A stretch of DNA of 64,000 nucleotides from JAISGQ01 sp964500965 (GTDB lineage Bacteria; Bacillota; Clostridia; Oscillospirales; Acutalibacteraceae), in assembly GCA_964500965.1 (NCBI GenBank), contig CAZCQZ010000006.1:1-64000 (forward strand), in the 5' to 3' direction. A model generated the notes under the pieces. That model saw nothing but the letters and a program-made list of their open reading frames with translations. It did not search any database and had not been told where the DNA came from. A program made the position numbers and the translations under genes. Below are positions 32,394 through 40,349 of the stretch, piece after piece (position 1 is the first letter of the stretch; every line of letters starts with the position of its first letter).

Positions 32394-33620
32394 ATGTCAA
32401 GATTATTTACATCGGAATCCGTAACCGAGGGACATCCCGACAAGCTGTGCGACTGCATTTCTGATGCGGTGCTGGACGATATTCTTTCAAAAGACCCCAA
32501 CGCGCGAGTTGCCTGTGAATGCATGGTAACTACGGACAGGCTTTTTATGTCGGGAGAAATTTCCACCTCATGCGAATACAACGCAGAGGAAATCGCGCGG
32601 CGCACAATCCGTGAGGTAGGCTATACCAGCGATGACATCGGTTTTAACGCGGACACCTGTGCAATAACCGATAATATTCACACCCAGTCTGCCGATATTG
32701 CTCTCGGCGTTGACAATGCAAGCGAAATTAAGGACGGCAGTGCAGACAAATACGACCAGATAGGTGCAGGTGACCAGGGCATGATGTTCGGTTACGCCTG
32801 CAACGAAACCGAGGAGCTTATGCCGCTTCCGATTTCTCTTGCTCATAAGCTGGCGCTCAAGCTTACCGAGGTGCGCAAAAACGGCACACTTCCGTATCTC
32901 AGACCGGACGGAAAAACACAGGTTACAGTGGAGTATGACGATGACGGCTCACCTGTTTGTGTTGATACTGTCGTAATATCAACCCAGCATGATGCGGATG
33001 TTTCCCTTGATAAAATCCGTGCCGACCTTGCAAAGTATGTTATACTGCCGGTTATTCCCAAGGAACTGATTACCGTGGGTATGAAAATACACATCAATCC
33101 TACCGGCAGATTTGTTATCGGCGGACCTAACGGCGATACCGGACTTACCGGCAGAAAGATTATCGTTGATACCTACGGCGGCTATGCCCGTCACGGTGGC
33201 GGCGCATTTTCCGGCAAGGACCCCACAAAGGTTGACCGCAGTGCGGCATATATGGCGCGTTATATCGCGAAAAATATCGTTGCCGCCGGTCTTGCATGGA
33301 AATGTGAAATTCAGCTTTCCTATGCTATCGGTATGGCTAAGCCCGTTTCCGTTCTCATCGACACCTTTGAAACCGGCGCTGTTGCCGATGAGGAGCTTGC
33401 CGAGGCTGTATCTAAGGTCTTCGACCTGCGCCCTGCCGCTATAATCGACACTCTCAAGCTTCGCGCTCCTATCTACCGTCAGACCGCCGCTTACGGTCAT
33501 TTCGGCAGAAATGACGTGACTCTGCCCTGGGAGCAGACCGATAAGGTTGAGGCTCTTTGCTCCGCTGTCGGCGTTGACCTCGACAACACCACCCTTTTAA
33601 AGCTTGCTCAGGACAATTGA
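32394..33620 (+). CDS. metK: S-adenosylmethionine synthetase
   Basis: The 408-residue protein forms SAM from methionine and ATP. Signatures are TSESVTEGHPDKLCD at the N-terminus, GAGDQGMMFGYAC (methionine adenosyltransferase signature 1) and GGGAFSGKDPTKVDRSAAY (signature 2). Length agrees with the family. The ATG at 32394 has GGAGGA upstream; an earlier in-frame ATG at 32331 lies inside the riboswitch. It is preceded by the SAM-I switch and followed by a strong terminator. Confidence 0.98.
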   Translation: MSRLFTSESVTEGHPDKLCDCISDAVLDDILSKDPNARVACECMVTTDRLFMSGEISTSCEYNAEEIARRTIREVGYTSDDIGFNADTCAITDNIHTQSADIALGVDNASEIKDGSADKYDQIGAGDQGMMFGYACNETEELMPLPISLAHKLALKLTEVRKNGTLPYLRPDGKTQVTVEYDDDGSPVCVDTVVISTQHDADVSLDKIRADLAKYVILPVIPKELITVGMKIHINPTGRFVIGGPNGDTGLTGRKIIVDTYGGYARHGGGAFSGKDPTKVDRSAAYMARYIAKNIVAAGLAWKCEIQLSYAIGMAKPVSVLIDTFETGAVADEELAEAVSKVFDLRPAAIIDTLKLRAPIYRQTAAYGHFGRNDVTLPWEQTDKVEALCSAVGVDLDNTTLLKLAQDN

Positions 33621-33638
33621 TTTCTTTTTAAAATTAGC

Positions 33639-33681
33639 AAATCACCTCATCACAGCATAAGCTGTGGTGAGGTGATTTTTT
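33639..33681 (+). terminator. metK terminator, containing the next gene's ribosome binding site
   Basis: An 18-base stem (33639-33656 with 33661-33678; one G-U) with loop ATAA, followed by TTT. The 3' arm contains GAGGTGA, which is also the only binding site for the ATG at 33682. Confidence 0.85.
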
Positions 33682-33966
33682 ATGAGTACAGCCACTTGTG
33701 TTTTTATCTGGCTCATGGCTGTTTTGGGGCTGTATGAGCTGTTGTTTGCCTGTGTCAGCCTGCTTTTTCTTGCCCCCGATGAAAAAAGTTGCGGTGTGGT
33801 TGAGCTTTGCGGTCATATGGAAAACACGGAATTTCTTATACGCAGTGCCTTACTGCGCCATTCCGGAACGGTTTACATAATTGATTGTGGAGCAGACTGT
33901 GAGGTTCTGAAAATAGCGCAACTATTTGCGCAAAACTGTGACAGACTAATACTAATTTCAAATTAG
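33682..33966 (+). CDS. Small membrane protein, unknown
   Basis: I do not recognise this 94-residue protein. One hydrophobic helix (CVFIWLMAVLGLYELLFACV) is followed by a polar part with six Cys overall and LLRHSGTVYIIDCGADCE. The ATG lies directly after the metK terminator, so it would be made only on read-through, and its GAGGTGA site is inside the stem. Protein-like composition and a tail-to-tail arrangement with the next gene (nine-base overlap) support it as real, but it could be a chance frame. Confidence 0.55.
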   Translation: MSTATCVFIWLMAVLGLYELLFACVSLLFLAPDEKSCGVVELCGHMENTEFLIRSALLRHSGTVYIIDCGADCEVLKIAQLFAQNCDRLILISN

Positions 33967-34470
33967 AGTGTCGTCTCCGCGTTCAGTGAAAATTCCGTCA
34001 ATTGACATACTTTCGTCAAGCTTTACGGATATACTTGTTTTCTCTCCTGCAATCGGCTCAACAATTGCTCTGCTTACGGAAATATACCCCGAAGCGGTTA
34101 CGCTGACGCGCCATGTGCCCTCGGCAACCACAGGCATTTCACCGCTTTTGCCGTCCTCATCCGTAAGCGTTCTCACAAAACAGCCGTTTGAGCAAAAAAG
34201 CAATACCTGTGCGTTTTTTACAGGGGTTCCGTCGGCGGCATTTTCAACTGAAAATTCGCAAATCGCAATTTGTTCTGCCCACTGTGAGCATACATTATTC
34301 TCACATTTTTCCTCCGGCAGGTCGCTTTCTGCCTGCTCCTCATGGACTTCTTCATTTTCATCGAGCTTTTCCTCCTGCACCGGTGCAGTATTTTGAATTG
34401 TCTGCGCCGGTGCTGCCTTTCGTTGCATTTCAAGCATTTCGTTTAAGTATTTTTCAAAATTTCCGTTCAT
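33958..34470 (-). CDS. Unknown protein with C-terminal carboxypeptidase-regulatory-like domain
   Basis: The 170-residue protein has a short helical start (NFEKYLNEMLEMQRKA), a Glu-rich linker (about residues 30-55), and a beta-rich C-terminal domain. The domain reads like a CNA-B or carboxypeptidase regulatory fold: DGTPVKNAQVLLFCSNG, TLTDEDGKSG, GTWRVSVTASGYIS. No signal peptide is seen. ATG 34470 has GGGTG eight bases upstream. TTTTACATACAAAT lies before it and resembles a mother-cell sigma factor -10 box; this is a weak hint of spore-related expression. Function unknown. Confidence 0.7.
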   Translation of the reverse strand: MNGNFEKYLNEMLEMQRKAAPAQTIQNTAPVQEEKLDENEEVHEEQAESDLPEEKCENNVCSQWAEQIAICEFSVENAADGTPVKNAQVLLFCSNGCFVRTLTDEDGKSGEMPVVAEGTWRVSVTASGYISVSRAIVEPIAGEKTSISVKLDESMSIDGIFTERGDDTLI

Positions 34471-34546
34471 TACTTTCACCCTGCCTTTCGTTAATTTGTA
34501 TGTAAAATACCCCGAATTTATAATAATAAATTATCTATTTCCGCGC

Positions 34547-34576
34547 TTTACAAAACCCATATGTCTGTGCTATAAT
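34547..34576 (+). promoter_or_regulatory. Promoter of the SNF2 helicase gene
   Basis: TTTACA (34547-34552) and TATAAT (34571-34576), 18-base spacer. The untranslated leader of about 140 bases holds a small hairpin TTTCCGCC/GGTGGAAA near 34670-34691 and nothing else I can name. Confidence 0.62.
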
Positions 34577-34726
34577 TAACTGACTGTTTGTATTGGATGT
34601 ATTAAATTCATTTTGTCCGATTCACGTTAAAATTTCACTTGCATTTTTATTTATAATATAAGTGCAGATGTTTCCGCCTTGGACGGTGGAAAAACTGATT
34701 AAAAATACTCTCCGGAGGTGAAGCTT

Positions 34727-37700
34727 ATGACAGATATGGATATTCATAACTGGTGCAGAAACCCTGCGGTATTCGCACGGGGACGTGCCATGTACAAGCG
34801 TCATATGGTAGGAACAGTTGAAAAGAAAGAACTTGAAAACGGTCTTTATTGGCTGTACGGAAAGGTAATCGGCAGTAGCGGCACCGATTATAATGTATCT
34901 GTACTGGTACATAATGCTAACGGTATACAGAACGGTCACTGCACCTGTCCCGACCATGCGGCAGGCAGAGAGGTTTGCAAGCACATGGTTGCAATGACCC
35001 TTGAATATATTAAGCCTGCTCCCATTGAAGCGGAACAGATTGAGGGACGCACCACAAGTACCGTGCGCAGTCTTATCGAAACCTATACTGTACGCGAGCA
35101 ACAGGCTTTGCCCTCTCAGCAATATCGCGGCAAGGTGCGCATTGACCCCATACTGCGCCTTGAAGCCGCAGGTCTTCGCCTTGAAATAAAGGTCGGTGCA
35201 GGCAGAACTTATATTATTAAGGACATTGCCGAGTTCATCGGTCAGGTCAAGCGTGGCGAATATATTCAGTACGGTAAGGACTTCGGCTTTGTTCACGTGG
35301 AGGAGATGTTCAACCCCCGTTCTCAAAAGCTTCTCGGCTTCTTAAAGGAAAAAATCGCCGCCGATAACGAAATGATAAGCAGTATGCCCGGTCATTCCGT
35401 TTTATTCGATATGCGTCAGCTCATAATGACTCCCCGTGATATGGACAGCTTTTTTGATGTCATGGAGGGTGAAACCATTACAGCATGGCTGCCGACAAAC
35501 ATGTCGCTGACATTAGTGCGCCGCAACCCGGCTCTCACTGTCGTTATTGAGGGTAAGGGCGATGAGGGCGCATCAATTGCTACGGACAAGTACCGCGTTT
35601 TTTCCGGCGTTTCCTGCTGTTACGCGGTCAGAAACGGCATGATGTACCGTTGCAGTGACGATTTTTCCGCCGATATGGAAAGCTTTCTGCGGCTGACCGG
35701 TGCATCCTGCGAATGGGAAATGACTGTCAGCAAAAAGGACTTGCCGGCATTTTGCGCAAGTGTTCTGCCGTCAGTATCAAAATGGACTTTCTTAAAGGAA
35801 AAGAATATCAATCTTGAGGATTTTTCACCGCTGCCGGAGCTTTTCCGTTTTTATCTGGATATGCCCGATTCTTCCGAGCTTACCTGCCGTCCGGCAGTAC
35901 GCTACGGAGATGTTGAGGTAAATCTGCTTGAGGAATACCCCAATGCTCAGATAAACAGAAATCTCAATTCGGAATCCCGTGTGCGCGCACTGTTGGCACG
36001 TTATTTTGACATTCCCAACGAGAGTACGGAAACACTCAGGATAATCTCCGATGACGAGCTTATTTACAATTTCCTGGAAACAGGCGTTTCCGAGCTTATG
36101 AATATCGGTGAGGTCTACGCCTCCGAGGGCTTCAAAAAGGCGAAGATTCTGACAAAGCCCAACGTGACTGTGGGCGTTAAAGTAGAAAGCGATTTGCTCA
36201 AGCTGGAGGTAGACTGTGAGGATATACCGAGGGACGAATTGCGTGCGCTTCTCGGCAGCTACCGTAAAAAGATGCGGTTTCACCGCCTGAAAAACGGCAA
36301 GTTTGTTGCGCTGGAATCAAGCAGCTTTGCTACGGTTTCGGAGCTTGCGGAGGGTCTGCAAATGACCGGGGCGCAACTCATGACGGGAACTATCGAAGCA
36401 CCGGTCAACCGCGCTCTGTATGTTGATTCCGTCCTGAAAGAGGGGCAGGGCATAAATCTGCGCCGCGACCACCTTTTCAGAGAGCTTATTAAAAACATGA
36501 ACTCGGCGGCGGAAGCGGAATTTGAAGCACCGGAGAGCATGGCGAAAATTCTTCGCACCTATCAGACTATCGGTTTCAGATGGCTGAAAACCATTGAACA
36601 CTACGGTTTCGGCGGTATTCTTGCCGATGAAATGGGCTTGGGAAAAACCGTCCAGGTTATCGCTCTGCTTCTTTCCGAAGCTCAGCAAAACGGCAGAAGC
36701 TCACTTATCGTATGCCCGGCATCCCTTGTTTACAACTGGCTCAGCGAATTTAAGAAATTCGCGCCGTCCATGAAATGCATGGTTGTAGCGGGCACTGCGG
36801 ACGAACGCGCCGCGCTTATTGAGAAATACACCGAATGCGATGTGCTTATTACTTCCTATGACCTGCTGAGACGTGATATTGAGCATTACGGACAGGCTAC
36901 TTTCCGTTACTGCATCATTGATGAAGCTCAGTATATAAAGAATCACGATACCCTCAGCGCAAAAAGCGTAAAGACGATACGTGCCACAACGCGCTTTGCA
37001 CTTACAGGCACACCTATTGAAAACCGCCTCAGCGAGCTGTGGAGTATTTTTGACTTCCTTATGCCCGGCTTCCTTTACAATTACAATCGCTTCCGGGAAA
37101 AAATCGAAACCCCCATTGTCAAAGACGGCGACAAGGCGGTTACGGAACGTCTGCACCGCATGATAGCACCGTTTATTCTGCGCAGACTGAAAAAAGACGT
37201 GCTTCGTGAGCTCCCGGATAAGCTGGAGCAGTGTATATATTCACGCATGGGTGACGAACAGAGCAAGCTTTACCGCGCTCATGCGGCTCAGCTTGTGGAA
37301 AACCTCAAAAATCAGACCAATGAAAGCTACGGTGCAGGCAAGCTTCAGGTGTTGTCCGAGCTTACAAAGCTCAGGCAGATATGCTGTGACCCCTCATTGT
37401 CCTTTGATGGCTATAAGGGCGGCTCGGCAAAGCTTGAAACCTGTATGGAAAAAATCAGCAATGCGGTTTCCGGCGGTCACAAGATTCTGCTGTTCTCACA
37501 GTTTACGTCAATGCTGTCGATTATTGCACAGCGACTTACCGCCGAGGGTATTTCATATTATCTGATAACCGGCTCAACCGGCAAGGAGCAAAGGCTGTCG
37601 CTGGTAAATGCCTTTAACCGCGATGATACGTCAGTGTTCCTTATTTCCCTCAAGGCAGGCGGCACGGGGCTTAATCTGACCTCCGCCGATATTGTTATTC

Positions 37701-37939
37701 ACTACGACCCGTGGTGGAATGTTGCGGCGCAGGACCAGGCAACAGACCGTGCGCACCGTATCGGTCAGCGCAATGTCGTTACCGTCCTCAAGCTTATCGC
37801 GCAGAATACCATTGAGGAAAAAATCGTGGCGTTGCAGGAGAGCAAACGGGAGCTTGCGGACAGTGTGATTTCAAGAGGCGGCTCAACTATCGGAGATATC
37901 AGCCGTGATGAGCTTATCGAACTTCTCACGGAAGAATAA
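34727..37939 (+). CDS. SWIM zinc finger SNF2-family helicase
   Basis: The 1070-residue protein has three parts. A SWIM zinc finger near residues 70-90 (CTCPDHAAGREVCKH) comes first, then a SNF2-associated region of about 500 residues. The C-terminal Swi2/Snf2 motor has ADEMGLGKTVQ, DEAQYIKN (DExx box), LTGTPIENRLSELWS, LFSQFTSML and ATDRAHRIGQ. Such proteins move along double-stranded DNA and remodel DNA-protein complexes; the bacterial role is poorly known. ATG 34727 has GGAGG eight bases upstream. It stands alone with its own promoter. No methyltransferase or nuclease partner that would suggest a defence island is nearby. Confidence 0.93.
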   Translation: MTDMDIHNWCRNPAVFARGRAMYKRHMVGTVEKKELENGLYWLYGKVIGSSGTDYNVSVLVHNANGIQNGHCTCPDHAAGREVCKHMVAMTLEYIKPAPIEAEQIEGRTTSTVRSLIETYTVREQQALPSQQYRGKVRIDPILRLEAAGLRLEIKVGAGRTYIIKDIAEFIGQVKRGEYIQYGKDFGFVHVEEMFNPRSQKLLGFLKEKIAADNEMISSMPGHSVLFDMRQLIMTPRDMDSFFDVMEGETITAWLPTNMSLTLVRRNPALTVVIEGKGDEGASIATDKYRVFSGVSCCYAVRNGMMYRCSDDFSADMESFLRLTGASCEWEMTVSKKDLPAFCASVLPSVSKWTFLKEKNINLEDFSPLPELFRFYLDMPDSSELTCRPAVRYGDVEVNLLEEYPNAQINRNLNSESRVRALLARYFDIPNESTETLRIISDDELIYNFLETGVSELMNIGEVYASEGFKKAKILTKPNVTVGVKVESDLLKLEVDCEDIPRDELRALLGSYRKKMRFHRLKNGKFVALESSSFATVSELAEGLQMTGAQLMTGTIEAPVNRALYVDSVLKEGQGINLRRDHLFRELIKNMNSAAEAEFEAPESMAKILRTYQTIGFRWLKTIEHYGFGGILADEMGLGKTVQVIALLLSEAQQNGRSSLIVCPASLVYNWLSEFKKFAPSMKCMVVAGTADERAALIEKYTECDVLITSYDLLRRDIEHYGQATFRYCIIDEAQYIKNHDTLSAKSVKTIRATTRFALTGTPIENRLSELWSIFDFLMPGFLYNYNRFREKIETPIVKDGDKAVTERLHRMIAPFILRRLKKDVLRELPDKLEQCIYSRMGDEQSKLYRAHAAQLVENLKNQTNESYGAGKLQVLSELTKLRQICCDPSLSFDGYKGGSAKLETCMEKISNAVSGGHKILLFSQFTSMLSIIAQRLTAEGISYYLITGSTGKEQRLSLVNAFNRDDTSVFLISLKAGGTGLNLTSADIVIHYDPWWNVAAQDQATDRAHRIGQRNVVTVLKLIAQNTIEEKIVALQESKRELADSVISRGGSTIGDISRDELIELLTEE

Positions 37940-38145
37940 GATTTTGCTACTCTTTAAAAAGCGCAAAAATTTGGCTATTTTGTACAAATGCGAAATAATG
38001 GTTTTCTGCTGTTGTCGCTGTTTGGAGGGGCGGTCTTTGTGACATTTTCCAAAGTGATACGATTAAGCTTTTGCATTGAGATGTTCAGTGCAATATTTAA
38101 ACTTTCGGAGGAAAAGGTTATTTCGATATTTCAGGGAAAAGAAAA
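37940..38145. other. Intergenic stretch without a supported gene
   Basis: Between the helicase and the XRE terminator I see no convincing gene. A plus-strand open frame (37988-38311) runs through the terminator and into the opposite-strand regulator and has no proper binding site. Confidence 0.6.
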
Positions 38146-38177
38146 GAGCTGTAAAAAGCGTTCGCTTTTTACAGCTC
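38146..38177 (-). terminator. Terminator of the XRE regulator gene
   Basis: GAGCTGTAAAAAGCG (38146-38160) pairs perfectly with CGCTTTTTACAGCTC (38163-38177). On the minus strand TTTTCTTTTCC follows. Confidence 0.9.
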
Positions 38178-38197
38178 CCTGTGTGACAATTTTATGC

Positions 38198-38443
38198 TTA
38201 ATTTTCTTCTCCGTACAAAAGCCATTCGGCAGATACACCCAAAACCTGCGCAAAGGCAACCAGCTCATAGTCGGAAACGCATCGACGACCCGATTCTATG
38301 CGATTTATTGACATTCTGTCAATCATAACACCCAAAAGCTGAATAGCACCTGCGAGGTCCTTTTGCGTCATGTGCTTGGCTTTTCTCGTCTCCCTGACAC
38401 GGGCGGCTATTAAGTTTTTTTCATTCATATCCGAAAGTTTCAT
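38198..38443 (-). CDS. Small XRE-family DNA-binding protein
   Basis: The 81-residue protein is almost only a helix-turn-helix: RVRETRKAKHMTQKDLAGAI, then MSINRIESGRRCVSDYELVAFAQVLGVSAEWLLYG. This is the lambda-repressor-like fold. Domain size suggests a dimeric repressor without an effector domain. Start uncertain: ATG 38443 or an internal ATG at 38428. Direct repeats of TTGTAGAAA lie upstream near 38467 and 38516 and could be its binding sites. The divergent neighbour is prmA. Target unknown. Confidence 0.88.
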   Translation of the reverse strand: MKLSDMNEKNLIAARVRETRKAKHMTQKDLAGAIQLLGVMIDRMSINRIESGRRCVSDYELVAFAQVLGVSAEWLLYGEEN

Positions 38444-38604
38444 ACGTGAAGTCTACCCCCGAAATTTTTGTAGAAAGCTGTACCTATGGTTTTGCTAATG
38501 ATATTATAGCATATCTTGTAGAAAAATAGGTGTAAAAACAGTGCATTTACAACAAAATTTGTCAGATTGAGAAAATTTTGTCATTTTACCCAAAAAACGC
38601 AAGC

Positions 38605-38635
38605 TTTTACAAACCGGCGGATTTTACAAACCGGC
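38605..38635 (+). repeat. Two direct copies of TTTTACAAACCGGC before prmA
   Basis: Identical 14-base copies at 38605-38618 and 38622-38635, 17 bases apart, 27 bases before the TTG start. They may be regulator half-sites or a short duplication. Confidence 0.6.
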
Positions 38636-38662
38636 AGAACTTTTTAATGGAGGAATTGTATC

Positions 38663-39631
38663 TTGAATTGGATAAAAACTAAAATCTACACATCGACAGA
38701 GGGTATAGAGCCGTTGTGCGGCAGATTGTATTCTCTGGGCTTGAACGGCGTTCAGATTGAGGACAGTGCCGACTTTAACGATTTCATAGAAAACGAGCGG
38801 CAATACTGGGATTATATTGACGAAAGCCTTGAACCGCTGAAGGCCGCCGAAACAAACGTCACTCTTTACGTTACCGACGATGCACCGGGTCATGAGCTTC
38901 TTCTGCTCATACGCGAGAGCGTTGCGGCACTTGACAGGCTTAACGAAAACGGTTGCTTCGGACGGCTTGAGATAGAGACAGAGGGCGTCTGTGACGAGGA
39001 CTGGGCAAATAACTGGAAGCAGTATTACAAGCCATTTACTTTGGGAGAGCGTATTTATATTCGACCCGAATGGGTCGAGGGAGAAGCACCCGACGGACGA
39101 GTTGCGCTGACAATGAATCCGGGACATCTTTTCGGCACAGGTACTCATGATACAACTCAGATGTGCATGCTGGAGCTTGAAAGGCTGATACACGGCGGCG
39201 AAAAAGTGCTTGACCTGGGCTGCGGAAGCGGCATTCTCTCTGTTTTGTCATTGCTTTTGGGGGCGGAAAAAGCCGTGGCGGTGGATATTGACCCTGCCGC
39301 ACCGGATACCGTAGGCGAAAATTTAATGCTGAATCCTGTCTGCAACGGAAAATGTCAGGTCTATGTAGGTGATGTTACAGGAGATGCCGAGCTTCACGAA
39401 AAAATCGGCTCCGGGTACGATTTGGTAGTTGCGAATATCGTTGCGGATGTTATAATAAGCATATGCGGCGCGGCATATTCGTTCATGCGCAACGGGGCAA
39501 TGTTTGTTTGCTCTGGCATTATTTCCTCCCGTGCAGACGAAGTGCTTGATGCACTCAAAGCGGCAGGCTTTGAGATTGTATCACAGCGTAGTCAGAACGA
39601 TTGGCGCTGCATAACATCTGTAAAGAAATAG
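38663..39631 (+). CDS. prmA: Ribosomal protein L11 methyltransferase
   Basis: The 322-residue protein methylates ribosomal protein L11 with SAM. The N-terminal part recognises L11 (WANNWKQYYKPFTLG), and the C-terminal Rossmann domain has TMNPGHLFGTGTHDTTQMCM, VLDLGCGSGILS, AVDIDPAA and VVANIVADVI. TTG at 38663 has ATGGAGGA eight bases upstream. Typical length. The lipoprotein gene follows after ten bases. Confidence 0.95.
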   Translation: MNWIKTKIYTSTEGIEPLCGRLYSLGLNGVQIEDSADFNDFIENERQYWDYIDESLEPLKAAETNVTLYVTDDAPGHELLLLIRESVAALDRLNENGCFGRLEIETEGVCDEDWANNWKQYYKPFTLGERIYIRPEWVEGEAPDGRVALTMNPGHLFGTGTHDTTQMCMLELERLIHGGEKVLDLGCGSGILSVLSLLLGAEKAVAVDIDPAAPDTVGENLMLNPVCNGKCQVYVGDVTGDAELHEKIGSGYDLVVANIVADVIISICGAAYSFMRNGAMFVCSGIISSRADEVLDALKAAGFEIVSQRSQNDWRCITSVKK

Positions 39632-39641
39632 GAGTGTTGTT

Positions 39642-40193
39642 ATGAAAAAATTCCTGATGATTTTTTTCTGCGTGCTTTTTGTACTTTCCTTTTCCGCCTG
39701 CACGGAAAAGGAAGTGTCCAACGAAACGCCGTCTGTAGAGAGCAGCGGCTATTCCGACAGTACATATGATGAGAATGACGATGAGCTTATGAATATTCAG
39801 GATATAATAGGATTTTGGGTTCCGTACGAGATTTATCAGGCACCGCGTGTCACCGATGGCGAATACGACTCCGATGAAGATGCTCTCCTTGCCGCACAGG
39901 GCAATCCCGTGCAAATCAGCATGGACGAATTTGATTCGCCTCTTTTCTACACCGATTGTGCGGTTTACGAAAAGGTAACCGCCGAGCTTTCGTCACTTTC
40001 CGATTACGGCATTCAGGTAGATAATGTTCTCAAGGAGCTTGCCGCAGACGAAACCATTACAAGAGTAGATATTTTCGACGGAGAAAACGACACACCGGAT
40101 TTTCAGGTTTTCATTTTCAACGGCACGACCATGCTGTATGAGGGCGACAGCGGATACGTATTTTTAGCTTATCTTGAAGAATCGGTAGGATAA
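39642..40193 (+). CDS. Unknown small lipoprotein
   Basis: The 183-residue protein has a lipoprotein signal (FFCVLFVLSFSACTE, lipidation Cys at residue 20), an acidic Ser/Glu/Asp linker to about residue 50, and a compact C-terminal domain. The domain begins IQDIIGFWVPYEIYQAPRV, which resembles lipocalin-like or copper-resistance-type beta folds only loosely. AGGAGTG precedes the ATG, ten bases after prmA, so the two are probably co-transcribed. Function unknown. Confidence 0.78.
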   Translation: MKKFLMIFFCVLFVLSFSACTEKEVSNETPSVESSGYSDSTYDENDDELMNIQDIIGFWVPYEIYQAPRVTDGEYDSDEDALLAAQGNPVQISMDEFDSPLFYTDCAVYEKVTAELSSLSDYGIQVDNVLKELAADETITRVDIFDGENDTPDFQVFIFNGTTMLYEGDSGYVFLAYLEESVG

Positions 40194-40205
40194 CTCATAC
40201 GAATA

Positions 40206-40258
40206 AAATATTCCTCTGTAAGCGGACCGAAAGGGCGCATTTGCAGAGGAATATTTTT
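40206..40258 (+). terminator. Terminator after the prmA-lipoprotein pair
   Basis: AAATATTCCTCTG (from 40207) pairs with CAGAGGAATATTT (40243-40255), with an interior partly paired loop and further T residues. Confidence 0.85.
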
Positions 40259-40280
40259 ATTCGGAAATTTAAGATTTATA

Positions 40281-40310
40281 TAGACCGAAACAGGATATTT
40301 ATGCTATAAT
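40281..40310 (+). promoter_or_regulatory. Probable promoter of recD2
   Basis: TATAAT at 40305-40310 is perfect; the -35 box TAGACC (40281-40286) is weak, 18-base spacer. Confidence 0.5.
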
Positions 40311-40349
40311 AACCATAAATATTCTGTTTGAAAAAAGGAGGTAGAGCAG

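Noticed and set aside
34727..37939. SNF2 helicase as part of a phage-defence island
   Set aside because: It has a SWIM finger and stands alone; no methyltransferase, nuclease or other defence genes are next to it.
37988..38311. Plus-strand frame of 107 codons after the SNF2 gene
   Set aside because: It runs through the XRE terminator hairpin and antisense to the XRE gene and has no good binding site.
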